Part shown: piece by piece, positions 33,328-41,802 of the stretch
Numbering within the stretch: position 1 is the first letter of the stretch
Layout of the letters: each line of letters begins with the position of its first letter
DNA from: Isoptericola variabilis 225
Lineage (GTDB): Bacteria > Actinomycetota > Actinomycetes > Actinomycetales > Cellulomonadaceae
DNA length: 64,000 bases
Assembly (NCBI RefSeq): GCF_000215105.1
Contig: NC_015588.1
Span: forward strand, 2,976,001-3,040,000
Reading direction: 5' to 3'
Program-made: the position numbers and the translations under genes
The notes under the pieces: generated by a model
What the model was told of the DNA's origin: nothing
Seen by the model: only the letters and a program-made list of their open reading frames with translations
Databases searched by the model: none

Positions 33328-34559
33328 TGCGGATCGTCCACGTCGCGAACTTCTACGGTCCGCGGTCGGGCGGGATCCGCACCGCGATGCACGCGATCGC
33401 GCGCGAGTACGTCGCGCGCGGTCACGAGCCCGTGCTCGTGGTGCCCGACGCCGGGGCGACGACGGCGGTCACGGGCGGCGTGCGGGTCGTGACCGTGCCC
33501 GCTCCGCTCGTCCCGGGCATCGGCGGCTACCGCGTCGTGACGCGCCCCGGTGCGGTGCGCCGGCTGCTCGACGAGCTCGAGCCCGACCGCCTCGAGGTCA
33601 GCGACCGCACCACCCTGGTCGGCACGGGCGACTGGGCCCGCGCCGCGGGCGTGCCGTCGCTGCTCATGCTGCACGAGCGGGTCGACGGGCTGCTGCGCGC
33701 GTTCTGGCCCGGCGCCGGCAAGGGCGCCCGCCCGCGCGGCGGGACGGGCGTGGTCGGCTCGGCCGTGGCCCCCGTCGTGGCGGACCGGTGGAACGCCGCC
33801 ACGTTCCGCCGCTTCGACCGGCTCGTCGCCACGACCGGCTTCGCCGCCGCGGAGGCCTCGCGGCTGGGCGAGCGCCTCGCCGGCTCCGTCGGCAGCGGGG
33901 TGCCCGGCGCGGTCCCGCCCCTGCACCGCGTGCCGCTGGGCGTCGACCTCGACCTCTTCTCCCCCGCGCGGCACGACGCCGGCACGCGCGCCGGGCTCGC
34001 CCCTCCAGGCACGGCGGTGGTCCTCGTCGTGAGCCGGCTGTCCGGCGAGAAGCGGGTCGACCTCGCGATCGACGCGGTGGCGCGGGTCGTGCGCGACGGC
34101 CGCCCCGCGCGGCTCGTCGTCGCGGGCGGCGGGCCGCAGCTCACGCGGCTGCGGGCGCGCGCCGAGCGGCACGGACTCGACCACCGCTTCCTCGGCTTCG
34201 TGCCCGACCGCACGCGGCTCGCGACGCTCCTCGCGTGCGCCGACGTCGTCGTCGCGCCCGGGCCGATCGAGACGTTCGGCCTCGCGGCGCTCGAGGCGCT
34301 GGCGTCGGGGACGCCGGTGGTGTGCAGCGCGACGAGCGCGCTGCCCGAGGTGGTCGGCGGCGCCGGCGCGGTCGGCGCACCCGACCCGCACGCGCTCGCC
34401 CTCGCCGTGCACGACGTGCTCGACCGGCCCGCCGCCGCACGGCGCGAGGCCGCCCGGGAGCGCGCCGAGCTGTTCCCGTGGTCCGCCACGGGCGAGGCGA
34501 TGCTCCGGATCCACGGGGCGCCGTCGGGCGTCCCGGCCGGCGTGGGGGGTACGCGATGA
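33327..34559 (+). CDS. GT4 glycosyltransferase
   Basis: 410 residues, ATG at 33327 inside the previous stop. Acceptor domain start MRIVHVANFYGPRSGGIRT; donor domain with VVSRLSGEKRVDLAIDAVA and EX7E in APGPIETFGLAALEALASG. It probably adds the next sugar, likely mannose, on the same glycolipid or glycoprotein as the MgtA-like enzyme. Its TGA overlaps the SGNH hydrolase start (ATGA, 34556-34559). Confidence 0.87.
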   Translation: MRIVHVANFYGPRSGGIRTAMHAIAREYVARGHEPVLVVPDAGATTAVTGGVRVVTVPAPLVPGIGGYRVVTRPGAVRRLLDELEPDRLEVSDRTTLVGTGDWARAAGVPSLLMLHERVDGLLRAFWPGAGKGARPRGGTGVVGSAVAPVVADRWNAATFRRFDRLVATTGFAAAEASRLGERLAGSVGSGVPGAVPPLHRVPLGVDLDLFSPARHDAGTRAGLAPPGTAVVLVVSRLSGEKRVDLAIDAVARVVRDGRPARLVVAGGGPQLTRLRARAERHGLDHRFLGFVPDRTRLATLLACADVVVAPGPIETFGLAALEALASGTPVVCSATSALPEVVGGAGAVGAPDPHALALAVHDVLDRPAAARREAARERAELFPWSATGEAMLRIHGAPSGVPAGVGGTR

Positions 34560-36013
34560 CGAGCACCGTCGTCGCGCTCGGCGACTCGATCTCGGCCGGC
34601 GTGGGCGACGCCGTCGGGCCCGGGTGCGCGCACGGCCCGGGGTGGGCCGCCCACCTGGCGACGCTGCTCGGAGCGGACGCGTTCCACAACCTCGCGCGCA
34701 ACGGGGCCCGGGCGCGCGACGTCGTCGACGCCCAGCTGCCGGCGGCGCTCACGCTGCGGCCGCGGATCGCGACGCTCGTCGTCGGCGGCAACGACGCGCT
34801 GCGCAGCGACTTCTCGGCCGCGTCGGTCGGGCGCGACCTCGTCACCACCGCGGGGGCGCTGTGCGACGCCGGGGCGACCGTCGTGCTCGGCACGCTGCCG
34901 CCCATCGGGCTGTTCGAGCTCGCGCCCGCCCCCGTGCGCCGGGTCATGCGGGCGCGGGTCGAGGCCGTCAACGCCGCGGTGCGGCACGCGGCGGCGTCCG
35001 TGGGGTCCGGCGCCGTGGTGGTCGACGTCGCGACCGCCGCCCGGGCCGCGGGCGGCCGCGCGTGGCACGTCGACCGCGTGCATCCCTCGCCGCACGGCCA
35101 CCGGGCGCTGGCGCTCGCCGCCTTCTCCCACCTGAGCGAGCTGTCAGGCTCACGCCGCGGTATACCGGGGCCTGGGCCTGACAACTCGCTGGCGTCGCTG
35201 ATCGAGGCGCCGCCCGCGCCGCCGGCCGTCGGCGCGCAGCTCGCGTGGCTCGTGCTCGCGGGCATCCCGTGGGCGCTGCGCCGTGGCCGTGACTTCCTGC
35301 CCGGCCTCGCGCGCGCCGTCGTCGAGGACCTGCGTGCCGGCGTCGTTCATCCGCAGGTCGGCATGGGTTCACCCGACGAGGCCTGCCGTCACCCGCGCTG
35401 CCTAGCGTCCACCGGGACGGCGCGCGACCGCCGCGCGCCCCGGTTCGACGGAGGACCCCAGTGCCCGTACGTCCCAGCACCCCGCCCACCCGCGCGCGCC
35501 GCGTCGGCGCCGCCGCGGCGTCCGGCGTGGCGATCGCGTCGCTCGCCGTGCCGCTCGCCGTGTCGTCCGGGCTGCCCGCGGCCGCCGAGATCGTCGACGC
35601 GCCCGTCGTGCTCGCCGCCGACGACGCCGCGATCTCGCTCACGCCGGTCGGCTCGCACGCGACCGGCGTCTTCGACGAGTCCGCGGCCGAGATCGTCGCC
35701 TACCACGCGCGCTCGCAGCGCCTCTTCACGGTCGACGCGCACGCGGGCGCGGTCACCGTCCTCGACGTGTCCGACGCCGGTGCCCCGGTCGAGCTCTTCG
35801 CGCTGCGCACGACGGGGATCGCCGCGGCGGACGGCTCCGTGGTGCCGGCCGGCGCCGTCGCGGACTCGGTGGCCGTGCGCCCTGACGGGCTCGGCGTCGT
35901 CGCGGTCGAGTCCGACGTCAAGACCGACGACGGCTGGCTCGTGTTCTTCGACGCCGCGGGCGACGGCGGCGCGCTCGGTGCGGTGCGCGTCGGCGCGCTG
36001 CCCGACATGGTGA
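34556..36013 (+). CDS. SGNH/GDSL hydrolase with C-terminal run-on
   Basis: The SGNH hydrolase domain spans residues 1-190: block I GDSISAGVG (Ser nucleophile), block III GGNDALRSD (Asn) and block V DRVHPSPHGHRA (Asp, His). A 50-bp palindrome at 35138-35187 encodes SGSRRGIPGPGPDN, after which the conserved C-terminus (LAWLVLAGIPWALRRGRDFL) resumes. The frame then has no stop until 36013 and overlaps the next gene by 553 bp in a different frame; the last about 225 residues (Arg/Ser/Pro-rich) are antisense-like shadow coding and probably not native. The conserved protein ends near 35345, so a lost stop or indel there is likely. It probably de-acylates a product of the neighbouring glycosyltransferases. 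Confidence 0.7.
   Translation: MTSTVVALGDSISAGVGDAVGPGCAHGPGWAAHLATLLGADAFHNLARNGARARDVVDAQLPAALTLRPRIATLVVGGNDALRSDFSAASVGRDLVTTAGALCDAGATVVLGTLPPIGLFELAPAPVRRVMRARVEAVNAAVRHAAASVGSGAVVVDVATAARAAGGRAWHVDRVHPSPHGHRALALAAFSHLSELSGSRRGIPGPGPDNSLASLIEAPPAPPAVGAQLAWLVLAGIPWALRRGRDFLPGLARAVVEDLRAGVVHPQVGMGSPDEACRHPRCLASTGTARDRRAPRFDGGPQCPYVPAPRPPARAASAPPRRPAWRSRRSPCRSPCRPGCPRPPRSSTRPSCSPPTTPRSRSRRSARTRPASSTSPRPRSSPTTRARSASSRSTRTRARSPSSTCPTPVPRSSSSRCARRGSPRRTAPWCRPAPSRTRWPCALTGSASSRSSPTSRPTTAGSCSSTPRATAARSVRCASARCPTW
35138..35187. repeat. 50-bp near-perfect palindrome inside the SGNH hydrolase
   Basis: Arms of 25 bp (GAGCTGTCAGGC... with ...GCCTGACAACTC) centred on TATA at 35161-35164, with four mismatched pairs. 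It carries the same TGTCAG/CTGACA outer words as the 44-bp element at 57283, 58913 and 58976, but a different interior. Confidence 0.8.
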
Positions 36014-37215
36014 CGGTCACGCCCGACGGCCGGTCCGCCGTCGTCGCGAACGAGGGCGAGCCCGCCGACGACTTCAGCGTCGACCCCGAGGGCTCGGTGT
36101 CCGTCGTCGCGCTGCCCAAGAAGGTGGCCGCGCCCGCGCAGGACGCCGTGCGCACGGCGGACTTCCACGCGTTCGAGGGCGACGCGCTGCCCGACGGCGT
36201 GCGCGTCTTCGGGCCGGACGTCCCGGCCCCGGACGGGTCGCTCGAGCACCGCGTCTCGCGCAACCTCGAGCCGGAGTACGTGGCCGTCGCCGAGGACTCG
36301 CGCACCGCGTACGTCACGCTGCAGGAGGCGAACGCGATCGCCGTCGTCGACCTCGCGTCCGCGACCGTGACCGACCTCTGGCCGCTCGGGGCCAAGGACC
36401 ACTCGCTGCCGGGCAACGGCATCGACCCGTCCGACCGCGACGGCCGCGTCGACATCCGCGACGTGCCCGTCAAGGGCCTGTACATGCCCGACGCCGTCGC
36501 GGCGTACTCGGCGCGCGGCACGACGTACCTCGTCACCGCCAACGAGGGCGACGCGCGCGAGTGGGGCGACTACGAGGAGCCCGCGCGGGTCAAGGACCTG
36601 GGCAAGGACGGGCTCGCGCCGGTGTGCGCCGACTCGCCGGCCGCGGGGCTCCTGGGCGACGCCGACCTGGGCCGGCTCAACGTCACCACGGCGTCGGGGC
36701 TGCGCGCGGACGGCTCGTGCTACGAGGAGCTGTACGCGTTCGGTGGCCGGTCGTTCTCGATCTGGACGACCGACGGCGAGCTCGTCTTCGACTCGGGCGA
36801 CGCGTTCGAGCGCATCACCGCCGAGGCGCTCGGCGACGCGTTCAACACGAACCACTCGGAGACGAATTTCGAGGGCCGCAGCGACGACAAGGGTCCCGAG
36901 CCCGAGGCGCTCACGCTCGGGACGATCGCGGGGCGGACGTACGCGTTCGTCGGGCTGGAGCGCGCGTCGGGCGTGATGGTCTACGACGTCACCGTGCCGG
37001 CCGAGGCGTCGTTCGTGACGTACGTGTCGAACCGCGACTACTCGGTGTCGGTCGAGGACGCGGACGACGTCGACGCCGCGCTGGCGGAGGCCGGCGACCT
37101 CGGGCCCGAGGGCATGGCGTTCGTCCCCGCGCACCGGTCGCCGACGCGCACGCCGCTGCTCGCCGTCGCGAACGAGGTGTCGGGCACGACGACGCTCTTC
37201 GAGATCACCCGCTGA
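35461..37215 (+). CDS. Secreted choice-of-anchor I family beta-propeller protein
   Basis: 584 residues from GTG at 35461 with ribosome site GGAGG 6 nt upstream. Signal peptide RVGAAAASGVAIASLAVPLA to about residue 43. The body is a beta-propeller with VTVTPDGRSAVVANEGEPAD, YLVTANEGDAREWGDYEEP and RDYSVSVEDADDVDAALAEAG, hallmarks of the choice-of-anchor I family (phosphatase/phytase-like YVTN propellers). Its exact role is unknown. Start is supported by the RBS and the signal peptide. Confidence 0.85.
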   Translation: MPVRPSTPPTRARRVGAAAASGVAIASLAVPLAVSSGLPAAAEIVDAPVVLAADDAAISLTPVGSHATGVFDESAAEIVAYHARSQRLFTVDAHAGAVTVLDVSDAGAPVELFALRTTGIAAADGSVVPAGAVADSVAVRPDGLGVVAVESDVKTDDGWLVFFDAAGDGGALGAVRVGALPDMVTVTPDGRSAVVANEGEPADDFSVDPEGSVSVVALPKKVAAPAQDAVRTADFHAFEGDALPDGVRVFGPDVPAPDGSLEHRVSRNLEPEYVAVAEDSRTAYVTLQEANAIAVVDLASATVTDLWPLGAKDHSLPGNGIDPSDRDGRVDIRDVPVKGLYMPDAVAAYSARGTTYLVTANEGDAREWGDYEEPARVKDLGKDGLAPVCADSPAAGLLGDADLGRLNVTTASGLRADGSCYEELYAFGGRSFSIWTTDGELVFDSGDAFERITAEALGDAFNTNHSETNFEGRSDDKGPEPEALTLGTIAGRTYAFVGLERASGVMVYDVTVPAEASFVTYVSNRDYSVSVEDADDVDAALAEAGDLGPEGMAFVPAHRSPTRTPLLAVANEVSGTTTLFEITR

Positions 37216-37297
37216 CCCGCTCGCTCCCTCCTCGCGAGTTGTGGCGCGTCCTGCGGCGCCGGCGATGAGTCGCCGGCGCCGCGCGCGTCTACCAGCC

Positions 37298-37906
37298 ATG
37301 ACCAGGATCGTGGGCGAGATCTCCGTCTCCCTCGACGGGTTCGTCACCGGCCCGAACCCCGGGCCCGACAACGGCCTGGGCGACGGAGGCGACGCCCTCC
37401 ACGCGTGGGTGTTCAGCGACGACCCCGTCGACCGGGAGCTGCTGCGCAGGTCCACCGAGACCAGCGGGGCCGTCATCCTCGGCCGGCGGCTGTTCGACAT
37501 CGTCGACGGCCCGCAGGGCTGGAGCGAGGACTTCGGCTACGGCGCCGAGGAGGCGGGCCGGCCCCCGTTCTTCGTCGTCACGAGCAGCCCGCCCGCGTCG
37601 ACCCGGTTGCCGTACTGGACGTTCGTCACCACGGGCCTGCCCGACGCCGTCGCGCAGGCGCGCTCTTCCGTCGACGCCGCGGGTGGCGCAGGCGCCGACC
37701 GGGACGTCGTCCTCATGGGCGGCGGCGCCACGATCGCGTCCGCCCTGGACGCCGGGCTGCTCGACGAGCTGCGGCTGCACGTCTCGCCGGTCGTCCTCGG
37801 GGCGGGGACGCCCCTGTTCACCCCCGGACGGCGGCACGGCCTCGTCCAGCGGGAGGCGACGCCGTCGTCGACGGCGGTGCACGTCGTATACGACGTCGAG
37901 CGGTGA
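37298..37906 (+). CDS. Dihydrofolate reductase-family protein (RibD C-terminal domain)
   Basis: 202 residues. ATG at 37298. MTRIVGEISVSLDGFVTGPN, GAVILGRRLFDIVDGPQGW and DVVLMGGGATIASALDAGL with LHVSPVVLGAGTPLF identify the RibD_C/DHFR-like reductase fold that binds NADPH. Stand-alone members in actinobacteria have unknown substrates. It is convergent with the oxidoreductase remnant (2 bp between stops). Confidence 0.88.
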   Translation: MTRIVGEISVSLDGFVTGPNPGPDNGLGDGGDALHAWVFSDDPVDRELLRRSTETSGAVILGRRLFDIVDGPQGWSEDFGYGAEEAGRPPFFVVTSSPPASTRLPYWTFVTTGLPDAVAQARSSVDAAGGAGADRDVVLMGGGATIASALDAGLLDELRLHVSPVVLGAGTPLFTPGRRHGLVQREATPSSTAVHVVYDVER

Positions 37907-37908
37907 CG

Positions 37909-38877
37909 TCAGGGCGTGACCACGACCTTGCCGCGCGCCCGGCCGGAGGCGAGGTGCCGCACCGCGTCCGCCGCGCGCGCGAGCGGCCAGGTGCTGTCGA
38001 CCACGGGACGCAGGGCGCCCGAGACCAGCAGCTCGCCGAGCTCGTCGAGGTCGCGACGGTCGTTGGACCGCCACGCGAACGTGCCCATGCGGGTTCCGGT
38101 CGCGCGGCCGACGACGGGCCCGAGCAGCGCCGTCTCGACGAACGAGCCGATGCGGCGGGCGACGAGGACGTAGCGCCCGCCGGGCGCGAGGCACCGGCGC
38201 ATCGCCAGGACCGAGCGGGTGTCGGCGATGTCGAGGACGACGTCGAACGTCCGTCCCGAGCGGGTGACGTCCTCGCGGGTGTGGTCGACGACGTCGTCGG
38301 CCCCGGCGGCGCGCAGCAGGGCGTGCTTGCCCGGGTGGTCGACGCCGGTGACGTGGGCGCCGGAGGCCTTGGCGAGCTGGACGGCGAACGGCCCGACGCA
38401 CCCGCCGGCGCCGTTCACGAGCACCCGCTCCCCGGCCGGATCAGCCCCGCGGCGCGCAGGCCCTGCAGCGCCAGGCCGCCGGAGTGCGGCACGGTCGCGG
38501 CGTCGGCGAGCGTGACGCCGTCGGGCACCGGGGACAGGGCCGACGCCGGCACGCGCACCCGGTCGGCGAGGGCGCCGTGCCCGTGCTCGAACAGGTCCGC
38601 CCAGACGCGGTCGCCCGCGCGCGGCCCGTCGACGCCCGGCCCGACCGCCTCCACCTCCCCCGCCACGTCGACGCCGACGCCGCGGTTCCGGGCGGCGCAG
38701 CCCGTAGCCGACGCGCGCGACGGCGGGGCGGCCGGCCAGGACGTCGAAGTCCGCGGTGTTGAGGGATGCGGCCGCGACGCGCACGACGACGTCGCCCGGC
38801 CCGGGCTCCGGCTCGTCCACCTCCGCGAGGGTCAGCACGTCGGGCGGGCCGTAGCGGTCGCGGACCAGCGCCCTCAT
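37909..38877 (-). pseudogene. NADP-dependent zinc-type/quinone oxidoreductase, two compensating frameshifts
   Basis: The N-terminal part (MRALVRDRYGPPDVLTLAEV, VVVRVAAASLNTADFDV) and the C-terminal part (RVLVNGAGGCVGPFAVQLAK, GRARGKVVVTP) share one frame. The middle (VAGEVEAVGPGVDGPRAGDR, ATVPHSGGLALQGLRAAG) is in another. Frame leaves at about 38690 in a CCC run and returns at about 38433, where GGGG would need one more G. The complete MDR family protein can be restored by two single-base changes, so either the gene is dead or the sequence has homopolymer errors. ATG at 38877 overlaps the preceding gene by 4 bp (ATGA). Confidence 0.8.
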
Positions 38878-39359
38878 GCGGCCGGAGCCCGGTGGAGCAC
38901 CAGGCACTGGTCGACGCCGAAGAGGCGCCCGACGACCCGGTCCGACGCGGACAGCAGGTGCGCGACGTCGGCCCGGCCGACCACCCGCGGCTCGACGACG
39001 CGGTGCACCTGGCCGTCGACCTCGACGGACGCCTCCCCCGCGGCCAGGACGTTCCGCAGCCAGTCCGGCGTAGTGCCGTAGGGCAGCATGACGAGCCAGC
39101 CGTTCTGGGACGCGGTGAGCGTCACGGGCGTGCGGTACGGCTTCCCGGACCTGCGCCCCACGTGGCGCACGACGTGGTTCGACGCTCCCGGCCGTCCCGC
39201 CGTCGTCAGGGTGCGCTTGTTGAACCGGTCGCGCCCGAGCCGCCGGACGAAGGCGAGACCGGGCTCCCACTTGGTCCGCATGGTCACCACGAGCGCGGCC
39301 AGGGGCACGGCGACCACGACCGCGAGGCCACCGACGATGCCGAGGATCCAGCTCCACAT
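38874..39359 (-). CDS. Nitroreductase/deazaflavin-dependent oxidoreductase family protein (DUF385)
   Basis: 161 residues with one N-terminal membrane segment (WILGIVGGLAVVVAVPLAAL). The F420-binding split-barrel motif HVGRRSGKPYRTPVTL and NGWLVMLPYGTTPDWLRNV are typical of the Ddn family. Known members reduce substrates with F420H2; this one is unassigned. It shares its stop/start (ATGA) with the quinone-oxidoreductase gene, forming a two-gene operon under a double palindromic operator. Confidence 0.85.
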   Translation of the reverse strand: MWSWILGIVGGLAVVVAVPLAALVVTMRTKWEPGLAFVRRLGRDRFNKRTLTTAGRPGASNHVVRHVGRRSGKPYRTPVTLTASQNGWLVMLPYGTTPDWLRNVLAAGEASVEVDGQVHRVVEPRVVGRADVAHLLSASDRVVGRLFGVDQCLVLHRAPAA

Positions 39360-39381
39360 GAGAACGCCTCCAGAGGTCTGC

Positions 39382-39408
39382 CTTACGGTGTAAGTCTTAC
39401 GTTGTAAG
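39382..39408 (-). promoter_or_regulatory. double 13-bp palindrome, TetR-type operator
   Basis: Two tandem palindromes, CTTACGGTGTAAG (39382-39394) and CTTACGTTGTAAG (39396-39408), separated by one T, lie 23 bp upstream of the DUF385 gene. The A/T content is far above the surroundings. Two staggered dimers binding side by side is typical of TetR regulators; none is adjacent. Confidence 0.8.
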
Positions 39409-39453
39409 GTAGACCCGGGGCGTCGGGCCGTCAATGGTGCAGTTCGCCGGCGC

Positions 39454-40122
39454 TCATGCCAGCCGTCGCCACGTCCCCTGCGACACGACGTCGACGCCGC
39501 CGCCGTCGACCACGATCGCCGTCTCGTCGTCGATCGCGTACGCCGGTCCGCCGAGGCCGGCCGCCCACCGTTCGGCCGCGGCCGCCGTGTTCTCCGTCAG
39601 CTCCGGGTGGTCGAGGTGCGGGAAGATCGAGAAGTCGACGACGCCGAGCGCGGTGTCCCCACCGCCGTCGGGCGACGTCCACCCGACGAACTCCCGCCCC
39701 ACGCGCGGCGTCATCACCATGCTCCCGCCGCTCATCCCGACGTAGACGGTGCCGTCCAGCGACGGCAGCAGGTCCGCCAGGCCGGACTGCCGCATCCAGT
39801 ACGCGAGGTAGACGGCGTCACCGCCGGCCGCGAGCAGGACGTCGGTCTCGCGGACGAGCGGCACCCAGCGCTCCTGGGGGATGCTCGGCAGCGCCGTCAG
39901 CTCGAGCACACCGACCGACTTCCAGCCCAGCCCGGTCATGTCGTCCGACCGCCCGGTGATGAAGTTCCAGGCGTTCACGCCCGGGCCGACCCACGGGTGC
40001 CCGTACAGCGCGGTCGGGATGCACAGGGCGGTGCAGTCGGCGACCGGGCGCCCGAGGAGGTCGACCAGCGCGGCGTGGATGGTCGAGTTCCGGACACCGC
40101 CGGACGTGAGCAGCAGCTTCAT
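39454..40122 (-). CDS. Peptidase E-like type 1 glutamine amidotransferase-fold protein
   Basis: 222 residues. MKLLLTSGGVRNSTIHAALV at the N-terminus, LLAAGGDAVYLAYWMRQSGL and the nucleophile elbow YVGMSGGSMVMTPR (Ser) identify the S51 peptidase/dipeptidase E fold. The His expected of the triad lies in DFSIFPHLDHPEL. Family members cleave Asp-X dipeptides or act as cyanophycinases; the substrate here is not established. Confidence 0.85.
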   Translation of the reverse strand: MKLLLTSGGVRNSTIHAALVDLLGRPVADCTALCIPTALYGHPWVGPGVNAWNFITGRSDDMTGLGWKSVGVLELTALPSIPQERWVPLVRETDVLLAAGGDAVYLAYWMRQSGLADLLPSLDGTVYVGMSGGSMVMTPRVGREFVGWTSPDGGGDTALGVVDFSIFPHLDHPELTENTAAAAERWAAGLGGPAYAIDDETAIVVDGGGVDVVSQGTWRRLA

Positions 40123-40199
40123 GCGGGGCCTCCCGGGTCGGCGGATGCCACTGCAGACGGTGCTCGGGTCGCAGACTCATCGCCGGCCGACCATGACCT

Positions 40200-41039
40200 C
40201 TACCTCGTGATGAAGTCGGCAAGGGCGCGAGCGATCCGGTCCGGCGCATTCTCGGTGGGAATGTGGCCCGCATCGGGGATGCGTACGAGAGTCGTGTGCG
40301 GAATCTCCGACGAGAACCGCTCCGCGTACTCCACCTTCTGGAATTCGTCGTCCTCGCCCCAGATCAGGAGCTTGGGCACCGGGGACCGCCGCAGAGCAGG
40401 AACCAGGTCCATGGTGTAGCGGCTGTCGGCTGCGCCGGCCAGGTTCATCCACGAGCGGCGAACCCGCGCCTCCGCCCACGGCTCGAGATAGTCGTCGATG
40501 CGCTGCTGGGTGGCGGCGCCGGCCAGCGCCATCGTCACTGCGCGCCGACGGGCGCTGAGCACCTCCTCGGCAGTGGTCGCCGCGACGATGTTCGGATCCC
40601 TGAACCGGGCCACCCCGGGCACGGGCCAGGAGTCGTAGGTGACCGAGTTGACCAGGGCCAGTCTGTCGACCTCCAAGCCATCGTGAACAAGGAGGTGCTG
40701 CGCGATGGCACCGCCGATGTCGTGGCCCGCGACGGCCACAGGCCCGGAGATCTCGAGCGCGGACGCGAAGCGCCCTACCCACTCCGCCAGAGCCGGGACG
40801 GTCGCGGTCTCCAGATCGAGCTCGCCGCCCGAGAACCCCAGTCCTCGCAGGTCGACAGCGACGGGCCGGAGCCCCGCTTGAGCGAGGCCATCGAGCACCG
40901 GTAGCCAGACTCGACTCCAGTACGTCCCGTGCAGGAGGAGCACCACCGGCCCGTCGCGTTCCACCGTCAGGTAGCTGGCCAGGTCACCGTCCACCTCGAC
41001 CGTGGTTCGCACGGCCGTCGTCGCTGCGATCTCGTTCAC
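40200..41039 (-). CDS. Alpha/beta hydrolase (epoxide-hydrolase-like)
   Basis: 279 residues from GTG at 41039 (a GTG at 41048 is also possible). Oxyanion region LLLHGTYWSRVWLPVLDG, nucleophile elbow VAGHDIGGAIAQ with an Asp nucleophile, acid region LLIWGEDDEFQKVEYA and catalytic His in DAGHIPTENAPDRI. Asp at the elbow (GHDIGG) favours an epoxide hydrolase or haloalkane dehalogenase over an esterase. It stands alone; the substrate is unknown. The flanking 41049-41210 shows no gene. Confidence 0.85.
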   Translation of the reverse strand: MNEIAATTAVRTTVEVDGDLASYLTVERDGPVVLLLHGTYWSRVWLPVLDGLAQAGLRPVAVDLRGLGFSGGELDLETATVPALAEWVGRFASALEISGPVAVAGHDIGGAIAQHLLVHDGLEVDRLALVNSVTYDSWPVPGVARFRDPNIVAATTAEEVLSARRRAVTMALAGAATQQRIDDYLEPWAEARVRRSWMNLAGAADSRYTMDLVPALRRSPVPKLLIWGEDDEFQKVEYAERFSSEIPHTTLVRIPDAGHIPTENAPDRIARALADFITR

Positions 41040-41210
41040 GGTGATCACGATCGTCCGGACCGGAGCCACGGCCCAGTACCGGGAGGGACATCCCCCGGCG
41101 AATTCCTGCCACGAGCCGCGACCTCTGGCTCGACGTCGGGCCGCGCTGTAACGCTTCGCAGATGCCGGACATGACACAGTCGTCACCGTCCACCGTCGAG
41201 AGGCCCTTGA

Positions 41211-41802
41211 ATGCCCTCCCCCGAGTCGCCGGCAGCGCCGCCGCCCGGTGAGCACACGCCGTCGGGCACGTCGTCGCCGGCCACGGGCGACGAGGCGCGG
41301 TTCACCGCGCTCTACGAGTCCACGCACCGGGCACTGCTCGCATACGCCGTGCGGCGCGTCGCCGACCCGGCGGACGCCGCCGACGTCGTCGCCGAGAGCT
41401 TTCTCGTGGCCTGGCGCCGCATCGAGGACGCACCCGCCGGCGCCGACGCGCGGCCGTGGATGTTCGGCGTCGCGCGACGCGTGCTGGCCAACGCCCGGCG
41501 CGGCGAGCGCCGTCGTGCGCGCGATGCGGGGTCTGTCCGAGGACGACCAGGAGCTGCTGCGCCTGGTCGCCTGGGAGGAGCTCGCGCGAGACGAGATCGC
41601 GCTCGTCCTCGGCATCTCGCGGGCGTCGGTGCGCGTGCGCCTGCACCGTGCGCGCAAGCGTCTCGCCGAGCAGCTCGAGGCGCTGGCCGCGGCGGACGAC
41701 ACCGCGGCAGCCGTCCTCACGGCGGCAGGGAAACGGAACCGGTCGGCCGGACAGGTGATGGGCGGGTGGGCACCGGCCCGCCCCGGAACTGAGGAGGCGT
41801 GA
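41211..41802 (+). pseudogene. ECF-type sigma factor, frameshifted with linker loss
   Basis: Sigma region 2 (ARFTALYESTHRALLAYAVR, VVAESFLVAWRRIED, PWMFGVARRVLAN) is in one frame. Region 4 (SEDDQELLRLVAWEELARDE, LVLGISRASVRVRLHRARKR) is in a second frame. The join is near 41515, where the usual inter-domain linker of about 25 residues is also missing, so this is a deletion that broke the frame. The stop overlaps the next ORF start (ATGA-type, 41802). Confidence 0.8.
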
